Origin: a virus
DNA length: 64,000 nt
Direction: 5' to 3' (one strand)
Virus record (IMG/VR): IMGVR_UViG_3300032085_001464
Span: 1-64,000 of that record
Shown: positions 1 through 7,788 of the stretch, piece after piece
Position numbering within the stretch: position 1 is the stretch's first letter
Layout of the letters: every line of letters begins with the position of its first letter
Translations under genes and position numbers: made by a program
The notes under the pieces: generated by a model
What the model was told of the DNA's origin: nothing
The model's input: the letters and a program-made list of their open reading frames with translations, nothing else
Database searches by the model: none

Positions 1-4
1 TCAA

Positions 5-259
5 TCACCAACGAGTTTGAATCAGTGCAGAGTTGAAAAGTTGTGGTTCTGTGTGAAGATCAGTCACTTCATACTTATAACCCTCAACACGACTATCAAC
101 CTCTTTCTCAAATGATTCTTTGTTGATGTAGGACTTAGATTGCATGTCATTCATGAATGTCACAGTTTTATACATTAGACGCTCGCTGATACTTCCATCA
201 GCATACTTGACGGGGTAGAAGTCAACAACCATGTTTCCGTGCTGTGCTGTGAGTTGCAT
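5..259 (-). CDS. conserved-looking hypothetical protein (84 aa)
   Basis: I do not recognise this protein. It is soluble, with no membrane segment or known motif, and ends in a charged stretch. The frame stays open further upstream to a TTG at 316, but the ATG at 259 is preferred because it lies about 30 bases downstream of a promoter-like sequence and the upstream extension reads like leader. It is followed on the minus strand by whatever lies beyond the window edge and preceded by the lysozyme gene. Confidence 0.6.
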   Translation of the reverse strand: MQLTAQHGNMVVDFYPVKYADGSISERLMYKTVTFMNDMQSKSYINKESFEKEVDSRVEGYKYEVTDLHTEPQLFNSALIQTRW

Positions 260-288
260 GTGGTGAGGTGTGTTCCTTTGACTCTTTA

Positions 289-316
289 ATAATACACGAT
301 TTTGGGCGCAGCACAA
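289..316 (-). promoter_or_regulatory. putative sigma70-type promoter
   Basis: TTGTGC and TATTAT are separated by 16 bases on the minus strand, between the stop of the lysozyme gene and the 84-aa gene. The spacing is slightly short and neither box is perfect, so this is a tentative call. Confidence 0.4.
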
Positions 317-322
317 CGGGGG

Positions 323-829
323 CTATGCCACTTCGGGAAGTGGTTGGATGACGGAGAACCGTGATTGATAATTGTATGCAAACCGGGTACGATTGCCATG
401 GATACCCCACCCCAACCAATTGTAAGCATGTTTCATGTAGAAATCTACTGATTGTTCCTCACTCCTGAGATAAAGTTCATAACGATTCCATTGAGGTTCG
501 TTCACCATATAACGCAATTGTGTTTCAATAGTATCAACATTTCCACCATACTTTTTAGCAAAAGCTCCTAACCCATAATAACGATTGGGAGAGGTCCATT
601 GAATCAAACCGAACCCACCTGATTTACATCCATGATAACCAGTCCTTGCCCCACCCTCACAAACTAGCGTGTCAAATTTAGACTCTTGTTTAATGTTGCC
701 CAACACGACAGCGAGTGCATTTTGATTACGAATCCCTCGTTTCTGAAGAAACTCAAGTGTTTTTTGTTCGTTTGTGGTGCAGTCAAAACACACTACAATC
801 GGTGCAGGAGGTTGATTGTAATTGATCAT
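323..829 (-). CDS. phage tail-type lysozyme (muramidase-like)
   Basis: The protein (168 aa) has the pattern of the phage tail lysozyme family: a helix-rich start with NALAVVLGNIKQESKF around residues 37-52, in which Glu49 is the likely general acid, then a Gly-rich GGFGLIQW segment typical of the lysozyme fold. The predicted activity is cleavage of peptidoglycan glycan strands, either as endolysin or virion-associated. There is no signal peptide, so as an endolysin it would need a holin; a small membrane protein is encoded immediately upstream with an ATGA overlap. Family assignment is by motif only. Confidence 0.72.
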   Translation of the reverse strand: MINYNQPPAPIVVCFDCTTNEQKTLEFLQKRGIRNQNALAVVLGNIKQESKFDTLVCEGGARTGYHGCKSGGFGLIQWTSPNRYYGLGAFAKKYGGNVDTIETQLRYMVNEPQWNRYELYLRSEEQSVDFYMKHAYNWLGWGIHGNRTRFAYNYQSRFSVIQPLPEVA

Positions 830-1038
830 AAGAATAATTTAGAAGAAGAAATACAGAGTAAGAATGATAACATAAGAACCACATCCCATGATTTAGTTCT
901 TATAAAGTATGGCACTGATATTGCATCAGCTACCAACATCATCATAGCACCTAGAGTGGTACTTACATGAAGAACAATGAAGTATGATATGATAGCTAGA
1001 GCACTACCAATAATCCTGGCAATGACATCAATTTTCAT
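826..1038 (-). CDS. small membrane protein, holin candidate
   Basis: The 70-residue protein is almost entirely hydrophobic, with two or three predicted membrane segments (about residues 8-25, 27-45 and 52-68) and short charged connections. Its stop overlaps the start of the lysozyme gene as ATGA, so the two are translationally coupled. Small size, multiple membrane spans and linkage to a lysozyme are holin features. I do not recognise a named holin family, and a different role in the host membrane is possible. Confidence 0.6.
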   Translation of the reverse strand: MKIDVIARIIGSALAIISYFIVLHVSTTLGAMMMLVADAISVPYFIRTKSWDVVLMLSFLLCISSSKLFL

Positions 1039-1223
1039 ACTGAAGTCTCTCGTTTGATATTTTTTTCGATCTCTTTCAAATACCTTGCCTTGCCTGGTGT
1101 CATAGATGTAACGACTACAGCACCGTTAGGACCGTGCCAAGTGTAGTGTTTACCGATCCGATACAAGGTGAAATCGTAAGATTTCATTAATTGTCGCAGT
1201 TCTTTGGGGATCTTAGTGGTCAT
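1035..1223 (-). CDS. small basic protein, possibly HicA-like fold
   Basis: This 62-aa basic protein contains YRIGKHYTWHGPNGAVVV followed by a helical PGKARYLKEIEK segment. The order (basic strand, central His, GPNG turn, hydrophobic strand, helix) resembles HicA/YcfA dsRNA-binding proteins, but the similarity is weak and no antitoxin partner is recognisable. It overlaps the holin candidate downstream by four bases (ATGA). Confidence 0.55.
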   Translation of the reverse strand: MTTKIPKELRQLMKSYDFTLYRIGKHYTWHGPNGAVVVTSMTPGKARYLKEIEKNIKRETSV

Positions 1224-1261
1224 GGAGGTGTCTTAACCTCACATATTCTAGCACCCCACCA

Positions 1262-1513
1262 CTAGAGCGGCAGGGTAGCTAGTCCGGTTCGAGAACTGGT
1301 TGATTTCTCTAACCTTTTACAGAGATTTAAGGCAGACTGATAGTTACGGCAGACCTTGTATTGTCTGCCCTGATATACAACTACGAATTTTTTGCTATTT
1401 CCAAGCGGGACCGCCGCCACTAACCCGTTTTTGCTCACATATCCAGAATATCTTAGTTGTGCATCAAGGATGTGAGTATTTGTATGATAGACTGACTGAT
1501 AGTTATCAGACAT
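1262..1513 (-). CDS. hypothetical protein (83 aa)
   Basis: Not recognised. It is a basic soluble protein with a VVYQGRQYKVCRNYQSALNLCKRL segment (start about residue 45) that looks like a small alpha/beta domain. The ATG at 1513 overlaps the end of the upstream 53-aa gene by eight bases, which supports this start. Confidence 0.55.
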   Translation of the reverse strand: MSDNYQSVYHTNTHILDAQLRYSGYVSKNGLVAAVPLGNSKKFVVVYQGRQYKVCRNYQSALNLCKRLEKSTSSRTGLATLPL

Positions 1514-1667
1514 TCATATTCACACGCATGATTTGCACATCACCATACTGAGATTCAACGATTTGTTCAGCACCTTGTTGATCTTGGCACTGAACATTAA
1601 CAGTTTGCATTCCAGTCCTAGCAGAGTAGAATGTCACTTCAGCAGAGCGGTTGTTGTTTCCAAACAT
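1506..1667 (-). CDS. small hypothetical protein (53 aa)
   Basis: A complete ATG-to-TGA frame of 53 codons, starting MFGNNNRSAEVTFYS and ending RVNMNV. It looks like a short beta-rich protein (alternating hydrophobic residues, Gln-rich middle). Its stop overlaps the start of the 83-aa gene, indicating coupled translation. No family recognised. Confidence 0.6.
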   Translation of the reverse strand: MFGNNNRSAEVTFYSARTGMQTVNVQCQDQQGAEQIVESQYGDVQIMRVNMNV

Positions 1668-1682
1668 AATAAAAAGAGAGAA

Positions 1683-1847
1683 TTAAGCAGATGGGACGGT
1701 AGTTAGAACAGTTTCTATTCTACCATTAGGAACATCAATTGTAAACTGATCCTTAGCAGAGTCAACAGTATCTGCTAAGATTACTGCCTCTAATAGAGGT
1801 CCAGAACCATTGACTTTGTAAGAGATTGTGTGCTTGAACTTTGCCAT
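1683..1847 (-). CDS. small hypothetical protein (54 aa)
   Basis: A complete frame beginning MAKFKHTISYKVNG. It has alternating beta-strand character with a VDSAKDQF helix in the middle and resembles the 52-aa gene at 35486-35644 in overall style (SFSGNRYIVTYDDGD), though I cannot claim homology. It starts three bases after the stop of the helicase gene, so it is probably cotranscribed with it. Confidence 0.6.
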   Translation of the reverse strand: MAKFKHTISYKVNGSGPLLEAVILADTVDSAKDQFTIDVPNGRIETVLTTVPSA

Positions 1848-1849
1848 TT

Positions 1850-3115
1850 TTATGCGAATGAGTGGGCGGGAAGACCATCAACAAAGATGAGATCAATAAC
1901 TTTTTGCAAACGATTGCGCGTTGCTTGTGATGCTTTGCCACACAGGGGGACAGTCACAACACCATGAGATTTACGATATTGTGAAAGCTTACCAGGAATA
2001 ATCCTACCTTCAGCAATATCTTTTGCATCATCCTTATGTAGACGAATGACACGACCAATTGTCTGTGCCATCTCAATCACAGGCAGATTACGCAGTAGAA
2101 TAGTATGCGTTAGACCAGGAACATTGATACCCTCAGACAGAATAGAATAATGAAAGACGATGAACTTTTTCTGATCATCAGCACCCCATTCTTGAAGAGT
2201 CTCAAAGAACTTATCACGACCTACTTTGTCACGATTGATATATGCACCATGCTTAGATGTGATGTGCATAATATCATAACCCATCTCATTCAAACTATCA
2301 AGAATATCTGTACGAGAAAGCATTGCCCACAATACACGGGTGTTAGGTGCGGCAACTAGAATCTTTGCAGCATCATCATCACCAAGGTCATCAATAATGT
2401 CTAGTACCATCTCACGATCTACATCATGTGCATTATGCTTGTTACGCACAAGTTCTGTCTCATGAACAACAAGCTCGGGAGGAATAATGCTGCCATTGTT
2501 GATAAGTTCAGGAGCAGGAACAATCTCCAGAGTATTACCGAACACGACTTGATTGTTCATGCCATTTGCAAAAGGATTGCGAGAATACTTAGGAGTTGCA
2601 GTAAAGAAATACGAATTAGATGCTAGTTGTGAAGTAGCAGCAACACCGACAAAGTGATTCTTTTGAATTGCATTGTGTGCCTCGTCACAATACATAACAT
2701 CGACTTTGATGCCACTGTCAACAACTTTATGCAAACTGTGATAAGTGGTGAAGATAAGTTGATGAACATTTACATTCATGCAAACATCATCATGACGCTG
2801 AATTTGATCGACTTTAGTAGTCTTAAAATGAGAAGTCTCACCACTGTGAATGTGCATCACAGTAAAGTTGTTGTTGTACTCATAACCATCGATATTGTCA
2901 AGATACTGCATGAACTCACTACAAAGTTGTGAGGCAAGCAGAATGCGAGGAGCAACGACTACGATAGTCTGAGCAACATTAGCTGCATCAAGTCTGCGAA
3001 CACAATCTTCCATCATGATGACTGTCTTGCCACCACCAGTAGGAACATAGACGCAACCTTTGTTATTACCAGCAAGAGCAGTGAGAGCGCGTTGCTGGTG
3101 TGGTCGTAGTTGCAT
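1850..3115 (-). CDS. SF2 DNA/RNA helicase (UvsW/ResIII-like)
   Basis: The protein (421 aa) carries helicase superfamily 2 motifs in order: PTGGGKT (Walker A, residues 25-31), a VVVAPRILL motif Ia (52-60), DEAH (144-147), TATP (172-175) and QTIGRVIRLHK near residue 350 (motif VI with arginine finger). This is the architecture of T4 UvsW and of type III restriction helicase subunits. It begins directly with the Q-motif-like MQLRPHQQRA and has no extra N-terminal domain, so it is shorter than T4 UvsW (about 500 aa). Predicted role: ATP-driven branch migration or unwinding in recombination and the switch from origin-dependent replication. A nuclease-like gene lies 1 kb upstream in the same operon direction, so a restriction-like helicase/nuclease partnership is an alternative. 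Confidence 0.85.
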   Translation of the reverse strand: MQLRPHQQRALTALAGNNKGCVYVPTGGGKTVIMMEDCVRRLDAANVAQTIVVVAPRILLASQLCSEFMQYLDNIDGYEYNNNFTVMHIHSGETSHFKTTKVDQIQRHDDVCMNVNVHQLIFTTYHSLHKVVDSGIKVDVMYCDEAHNAIQKNHFVGVAATSQLASNSYFFTATPKYSRNPFANGMNNQVVFGNTLEIVPAPELINNGSIIPPELVVHETELVRNKHNAHDVDREMVLDIIDDLGDDDAAKILVAAPNTRVLWAMLSRTDILDSLNEMGYDIMHITSKHGAYINRDKVGRDKFFETLQEWGADDQKKFIVFHYSILSEGINVPGLTHTILLRNLPVIEMAQTIGRVIRLHKDDAKDIAEGRIIPGKLSQYRKSHGVVTVPLCGKASQATRNRLQKVIDLIFVDGLPAHSFA

Positions 3116-3137
3116 TGAAGTTCTGTCGTATGCAATA

Positions 3138-3146
3138 ATTATAGCA
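3138..3146 (-). promoter_or_regulatory. extended -10 promoter for the helicase gene
   Basis: TGCTATAAT lies 23 bases upstream of the helicase ATG. The TAA stop of the 53-aa gene is embedded in the -10 hexamer. No convincing -35 box is visible, consistent with an extended -10 element. Confidence 0.5.
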
Positions 3147-3300
3147 GATCCATATCTTTTCGCTTGTGTCCCGTGTCCAGTTTGCGAACTGTCTTAGTAT
3201 GTTCGTACCATGGATGCTCATAAGGTTGATTCATATTATTCTCTACCCATCTTTTAAGAGATTCATATCTCTCTTTCCAAATTAGTGCTTCTTCAGTCAT
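3139..3300 (-). CDS. small hypothetical protein (53 aa)
   Basis: A complete charged frame (MTEEALIWKERYESLKRWVE start, basic KRKDMDLL end). The N-terminal half is predicted to be a single amphipathic helix. Its start overlaps the end of the 66-aa gene upstream by eight bases, and its stop lies within the helicase promoter. No family recognised. Confidence 0.55.
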   Translation of the reverse strand: MTEEALIWKERYESLKRWVENNMNQPYEHPWYEHTKTVRKLDTGHKRKDMDLL

Positions 3301-3493
3301 TTTTGTCTAATACTTCAATGTGTGATAGGAACGAGGAGGGATATTGAAACCATATTGATTGTGCTATATCCCAAGCATCAGTATTCAGTGACTCACCATT
3401 AGCTAATACAACTTTGTAGTTGTGTCTATCGTAGGGTTCATCACTAGAATTAGTGAAATAGCGAGGATCACTAGGATCAATTAGTTGAGTCAT
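3293..3493 (-). CDS. hypothetical protein (66 aa)
   Basis: Not recognised. Acidic soluble protein with the start MTQLIDPSDPRYFTN. It overlaps the neighbouring small genes on both sides, part of a run of short overlapping ORFs between the helicase and the nuclease-like gene. Confidence 0.55.
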   Translation of the reverse strand: MTQLIDPSDPRYFTNSSDEPYDRHNYKVVLANGESLNTDAWDIAQSIWFQYPSSFLSHIEVLDKND

Positions 3494-3641
3494 CTAATCT
3501 TGGTCTATGTCCATATTCTATCACAACCTCATCATGTTCAGTGTTGTCTGTTGTGACAGTTTTGTAAGTGATTGTATACTTCTCAGATAGCAATCTAGCA
3601 GCAGTATGCAAAGCCCATGCTAATTCATTGTCCTTCGACAT
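3477..3641 (-). CDS. small hypothetical protein (54 aa)
   Basis: A complete ATG-to-TGA frame (MSKDNELAWALHTAARLLSE start) with an N-terminal amphipathic helix and a strand-rich second half. It overlaps the 66-aa gene by 17 bases at its end and the 68-aa gene by 17 bases at its start. No known family. Confidence 0.5.
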   Translation of the reverse strand: MSKDNELAWALHTAARLLSEKYTITYKTVTTDNTEHDEVVIEYGHRPRLDDSTN

Positions 3642-3831
3642 GTTTCTCTGCCTTTAATTGTCTGAAGTATAGTTTATAATAGTTTTTCTTTATAGATTCA
3701 ATCTTGAGCATATCTTCTTCAAATCCTAGGTATTTAAGCATCTGATATGACCCCTCTAACTCACTGATTAGTCTTGCATAGTTAGCAGAACATCTCTCCT
3801 GTCCACCAAATTCATACTTACCCAACTCCAT
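3625..3831 (-). CDS. hypothetical protein (68 aa)
   Basis: Helical, charged protein (MELGKYEFGGQERCSANYA start). The frame is open to a GTG at 3843, but the ATG at 3831 is preceded by a purine-rich AAAGGTGG segment and is the better start. Overlaps the 115-aa gene upstream by 14 bases. Function unknown. Confidence 0.5.
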   Translation of the reverse strand: MELGKYEFGGQERCSANYARLISELEGSYQMLKYLGFEEDMLKIESIKKNYYKLYFRQLKAEKHVEGQ

Positions 3832-4165
3832 ACAAGATTCCACCTTTGAATGTTAAATATCGTCGCGGAAGTGCCGCATAATGTGCATCCCATTTTGCAG
3901 GATATACTTCTATCTCCTTATCTATGAATACGGGGCTAACTTTACCATGACAACCATTTGGAACTGGTTTTACTCTCTCCCATATATTCTCTGCTTTCTC
4001 ATTAATAATAAGATCGTGTGTTCCTTGATAATTAATGTCCCACAATCTACCTGCGGGATCTATCCAATACTGACACATGCAACACTCTAAATCCTTGGTC
4101 TGCAATTCTTTATGAAACCCAGCACCAAGGTCATAAGATGATTTTAGAGTATCAAACATGCCCAT
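3818..4165 (-). CDS. conserved phage protein of unknown function (115 aa)
   Basis: The N-terminus MGMFDTLK followed by QTKDLECCMCQYWIDPAGRLW is a pattern I associate with a small protein found in many unrelated phages, usually unannotated. A Cys pair (CCMC, near residues 28-31) could bind metal, but there is no obvious second pair. It lies one base downstream of the nuclease-like gene and is likely cotranscribed. Confidence 0.65.
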   Translation of the reverse strand: MGMFDTLKSSYDLGAGFHKELQTKDLECCMCQYWIDPAGRLWDINYQGTHDLIINEKAENIWERVKPVPNGCHGKVSPVFIDKEIEVYPAKWDAHYAALPRRYLTFKGGILYGVG

Positions 4166-4166
4166 G

Positions 4167-4871
4167 TCATTGGTAGATATGAAACATCATACCGTGATAA
4201 CCAGAGTTGTACTTCTTACCTGATCCTTTCATTTGCAGATGGAACAGTTTAACTCCTTCAGCGGTATAAAAATGTAGTGTCGTATTATTTAGAACCCACT
4301 CTCCACCCTCACATAGCTTTTCAAGTTTTGCAATGTCAATGAAGCGCATTTGATCACTTTTCTTATTGCGCCATATCATCTGACTCACAGGATAACCATC
4401 ATTAAGACCTTTACGAACAATCACATCAAAAATTGCCATCTTATTGGCGTTCATAAAGGTCATGAAGGCGTCTTTAATACCCTGAGGGATATTGTTAGCG
4501 TACACACGATTTTGACGAATCTCAGCGTCACTCAGAACGAGATCTTTATGGCGTAAAGAAATAGTAGACATACCATAGTTATTAGGAACACCAAAGAACA
4601 ACCTAATAAACAAAGCTGGAAAAGTCTCTTGAAGTCCAAAATACTCAATAAATTTACGAGAGGATAGTAATGCTACTTGAGTATGATTCTTGCTTACATT
4701 CTTGACAGAATATGCAATACCAGAATCATTGTCATATACATCAACTTTGGTATCTGGGCGACCATTGACAACATGATCACCACCAAATATCTCATTTAGA
4801 TACTCAGGCAAACTGTGCTCAAACTTGTGACCCTCAGTTTTAGCAAGTCGTCCTGCTTCAGTTGCGTTCAT
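4167..4871 (-). CDS. PD-(D/E)XK-like nuclease candidate
   Basis: The 234-aa protein contains GRPDTKVDVYDNDSGIAYSVK (starting near residue 37): an acidic residue (Asp44) followed after a turn by a strand ending Ser-Val-Lys57. This matches the restriction-endonuclease-like core with the usual Glu replaced by Ser. The rest is alpha/beta without other known motifs. It could cleave DNA as a homing-like or restriction-like enzyme, or be an inactive relative. It has its own host-like promoter and is in the same direction as the SF2 helicase downstream. Confidence 0.5.
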   Translation of the reverse strand: MNATEAGRLAKTEGHKFEHSLPEYLNEIFGGDHVVNGRPDTKVDVYDNDSGIAYSVKNVSKNHTQVALLSSRKFIEYFGLQETFPALFIRLFFGVPNNYGMSTISLRHKDLVLSDAEIRQNRVYANNIPQGIKDAFMTFMNANKMAIFDVIVRKGLNDGYPVSQMIWRNKKSDQMRFIDIAKLEKLCEGGEWVLNNTTLHFYTAEGVKLFHLQMKGSGKKYNSGYHGMMFHIYQ

Positions 4872-4892
4872 GGTTGCCTGTCTTATGCCTAT

Positions 4893-4920
4893 ATTATAGC
4901 AATTAGAACCACGCTGTCAC
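4893..4920 (-). promoter_or_regulatory. host-type promoter for the nuclease-like gene
   Basis: GTGACA and a perfect TATAAT are separated by 16 bases, with the -10 box 22 bases upstream of the ATG at 4871. The -35 box overlaps the stop codon of the halogenase-like gene. This fits an early promoter read by host RNA polymerase. Confidence 0.6.
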
Positions 4921-6335
4921 TTCTTCTTGGTCCGCTTCTTAAAGTGTCCATCCATCATCGAATCTAACACAATTTCACCAAATTTCTCACTTGGTTCCCA
5001 CAATGGTGACATGAGAGGATATTTGTTTGCATATGGAGCACCTAAACCATATACAGCTTGACAGAAACTTTGGTACGGACCTAACATTCTATATGGTTCA
5101 TCTGACTCATCTGTCATTCTCTGACGCAGAAAGTATTTGTCATCTGCTTCTGCTTGATACCTGAAATAATCAAGTCTAATGTTTTCTTCCTCAGGGATCT
5201 CGTCTAATTTTACATATACTTCTCTACGCTCAGTTGAGTGAAGATCTTTATCTTCCAAGAGTCTACATGCTTTCTCTCTAGTTTGAACCCAGAAGTCAGA
5301 ATGACGATACTTTGATCCAAACTGCAAGTAAAATGCCATGACTGCTGCTTGATCAATCTGACCATCTCTCCACCGATCTTCTACCTCAAGACGCTGTATA
5401 TTGTTACAAGGTTTTTCATCATCACCAAAGATAAATTCTCCTAATGCTTCACCTAAATCAGTCTCAACATAACTACGGAACCCAGTTAAGTCATCATTCA
5501 TACCTAACGCACGACCACAACGGGCATACATTCTATTTTTGTTGACACAATAGTCAGATGTTTTATGATCTGATTCAGTTTTCTTATATGAACAGTGTTT
5601 TTTAACTGCACAATGAGTATTAAAATCTTCTACTGCTTGCTCTTCAGTTGTAATATCACTGTCATATGAATATATCCATGTTTGTGCATCTTGTGTAGGA
5701 ACACCAGTCAAATATCCATGCTCAGTAGCAATGTATGCAGTGTAATCCCAATCACCAGGAATCTTACGATTAACCGTTAGCTTTGTATCAGTTGGATTAT
5801 ATAATGCATCACTATATGACTCTTTATCCCACAGTCCACCTCTCACACAATCAACAATAAAATCAAACTCTTCACCATCAATATATGCTTTTCTATCTTC
5901 TTCTGAGAACCCAATAGTTTCAACTCTTTTATCAATTAAGTTAAGATTAAAGTGTTGATTTTGGAGATTTTCCCAATAGAACTCAACAAACTTACCTTCA
6001 TCGATGTGCATTGAGATCTCGGTGGGATCAAACATGACAAAGAAGTTCTTATCAATTCTATTACCAAACCCAATAAACTTTAACCCAAGTTTTTGAGTCG
6101 CATCAAATCTTTTATGAAAATCGAGTGTACTAATTGTGGTGTTGGTAGAAATAACAGTAAGCCAAAGTGTATTGACTTGCACTCCGAAGTTGTCAATTTT
6201 ATGCGAGCAATCCCGTATCCATGTAATTTCGTCATCCTGGTATTCACTATCTTGTAGGTCTCTTCGCGAGATGAGTTGAGCAACAGTCGATACTGCATCT
6301 GCACCCGCACCGATGACAGCAATTTTCCTACTCAT
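4917..6335 (-). CDS. tryptophan halogenase-like flavoprotein
   Basis: The 472-aa protein starts with a Rossmann dinucleotide motif (IAVIGAGADAVSTVAQLI, residues 5-22) and has a middle segment GYLTGVPTQDAQTWIYSY (near residue 209) that aligns in position with the GWxWxIP motif plus following strand of flavin-dependent tryptophan halogenases, a family common in cyanophages. The GWxWxIP signature itself is altered to GYLTGVP, and the catalytic Lys cannot be placed by eye. It may be a halogenase with a changed substrate or a related monooxygenase. The C-terminus is very basic (KKRTKKK). Likely transcribed from further upstream. Confidence 0.65.
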   Translation of the reverse strand: MSRKIAVIGAGADAVSTVAQLISRRDLQDSEYQDDEITWIRDCSHKIDNFGVQVNTLWLTVISTNTTISTLDFHKRFDATQKLGLKFIGFGNRIDKNFFVMFDPTEISMHIDEGKFVEFYWENLQNQHFNLNLIDKRVETIGFSEEDRKAYIDGEEFDFIVDCVRGGLWDKESYSDALYNPTDTKLTVNRKIPGDWDYTAYIATEHGYLTGVPTQDAQTWIYSYDSDITTEEQAVEDFNTHCAVKKHCSYKKTESDHKTSDYCVNKNRMYARCGRALGMNDDLTGFRSYVETDLGEALGEFIFGDDEKPCNNIQRLEVEDRWRDGQIDQAAVMAFYLQFGSKYRHSDFWVQTREKACRLLEDKDLHSTERREVYVKLDEIPEEENIRLDYFRYQAEADDKYFLRQRMTDESDEPYRMLGPYQSFCQAVYGLGAPYANKYPLMSPLWEPSEKFGEIVLDSMMDGHFKKRTKKK

Positions 6336-6361
6336 GCGTCTAAAATTATATCTTCGTCTAT

Positions 6362-6523
6362 TTAGTTAAAAACGGGTAGAATATCGTAGTCTTCAATTCC
6401 TTGCTCTTTTAGCACATTAATATACCAGATTACATCTTCTTGTCTGTAGAATACTGCCTTTTGAAATGAAGAGTATCCTTTCTTTGGGCGCTTCCAATGT
6501 AGAGCGAATTTCATTGAACTCAT
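6362..6523 (-). CDS. small hypothetical protein (53 aa)
   Basis: MSSMKFALHWKRPKKGYSSF start; an aromatic, basic first half and an acidic DYDILPVF end. The same frame is open upstream into the nucleotidyltransferase gene, but the ATG at 6523 (or the second ATG nine bases on) gives a compact protein that begins after that gene ends. No family recognised. Confidence 0.6.
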   Translation of the reverse strand: MSSMKFALHWKRPKKGYSSFQKAVFYRQEDVIWYINVLKEQGIEDYDILPVFN

Positions 6524-6557
6524 AGCTATAGTTGTGCTGAACTTCGACAAAGTTACT

Positions 6558-7736
6558 CTACTTGGAATTCCAGGTCTTGTCAACCGTAATGTTAGCAAGA
6601 CGAAACTCATCGTCAACAAACTTCATCATTGACTTGTCATTGTGAACAACATATCCCTCAGGACTTGTGGGAGTTTGACCGATAAATGTCTTGATAGTGC
6701 GAACTTTGTTGAGTTGGTCAATGACCATTTTCTTAGCAGTACGAATAGAAATATACGCGGCAATCAAGAAGTACAACTCACGACGATACATAGCGATGAA
6801 CATGAGACCATCAGTCTCCATGTTTTCGTATTTTTTCTGAGTTGCAGCAGTTTTCTTCTTGCCCCTCTCAGTTTGAATAGCAACTCTGTAGAATTGTGCA
6901 AACTCAGCAACCATTGTCTTGGCATTGACAACACCACGACCACCACGGATACGCTGATTGAAGAACTTTTTGAGAAGAAGGTGCATCATTAGGTTAGATT
7001 TACCTTGACCTTGTAGGATGTCAAGAAACTTAGAAGATTGCTTTAGCGCACCTTGTGCGAGATTGATGTGAGCATTGAATGTATACAGATCTCTTTCATC
7101 AAAAAGAGAAGCACCAGTGGCATCAATAAAATTCGCACTGGCAACAAAAACATCCTCAGTAGAATGATACTTAGGGGCTTTTTTGAGAGGTACAACTTCC
7201 GCAGTCTGTAGAGTATCGCCCTTGTATTTTGTATGAAATACGATTCCAAGTTTGGAAAGATGAACGACAGAACCTGTACGGGAATGACGATCAACAGCAT
7301 AAGTAATAGTATTAGGAGTGAAACAAATAACTCTGTTTCCACCGACAATACCGCTTCTCTTGTCTTCTTGAGTGAATAGTAAGTCACCTTGAACAATACC
7401 AGAGATATTAAGTTGAGGAAGATATTCTAGACAATCTTTGAGCTTTGATGCAAGTTGACCGTTGTAAAAACGATCTACATCAGTGTCATCAAAACAAATT
7501 TTAGGATTGACTTTGTTGAATACTGATTTAGTACCGACAAAGAAACGACCACTGACAGGTTCAGTGCCACAAATAATAGCTGGGGCACCATCCCACTTGG
7601 TAGTGATATTTAAGTCACTGGACTTGCCAGATAACATATCACTGAACTGTCGGAGGAAAGTAACAACATTGAAACCGCCAGCAGTGCCGCTGTTCAGGAT
7701 CTCGTCTTCTAGGTGCTCAAGGTGGGTGTTTTTCAT
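6558..7736 (-). CDS. ligase-like covalent nucleotidyltransferase (DUF6267-type)
   Basis: The protein (392 aa) contains TKWDGAPAI at residues 46-54, matching motif I (KxDG) of DNA/RNA ligases and capping enzymes, in which Lys47 would be adenylated. Near residue 360 it has SPEGYVV followed by SMMKFVDDEF, which fits motif IV (EG) and motif V (a Lys-containing strand). A strand FFVGTKSVF after motif I is compatible with motif III. The family is known from phages without assigned function. There is no recognisable OB-fold, so whether it joins nucleic acid ends or modifies another substrate is open. A TATAAT sits only seven bases before the ATG. Confidence 0.6.
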   Translation of the reverse strand: MKNTHLEHLEDEILNSGTAGGFNVVTFLRQFSDMLSGKSSDLNITTKWDGAPAIICGTEPVSGRFFVGTKSVFNKVNPKICFDDTDVDRFYNGQLASKLKDCLEYLPQLNISGIVQGDLLFTQEDKRSGIVGGNRVICFTPNTITYAVDRHSRTGSVVHLSKLGIVFHTKYKGDTLQTAEVVPLKKAPKYHSTEDVFVASANFIDATGASLFDERDLYTFNAHINLAQGALKQSSKFLDILQGQGKSNLMMHLLLKKFFNQRIRGGRGVVNAKTMVAEFAQFYRVAIQTERGKKKTAATQKKYENMETDGLMFIAMYRRELYFLIAAYISIRTAKKMVIDQLNKVRTIKTFIGQTPTSPEGYVVHNDKSMMKFVDDEFRLANITVDKTWNSK

Positions 7737-7788
7737 GTCCTTATTATAGCGTCTGTGGGGCGCTGTGGGGGCGTTAGTGGACAGTTCT

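Noticed and set aside
7743-7748. TATAAT before the nucleotidyltransferase gene
   Set aside because: Only seven bases from the ATG, so it would give a leaderless mRNA; no -35 box. Probably coincidental.
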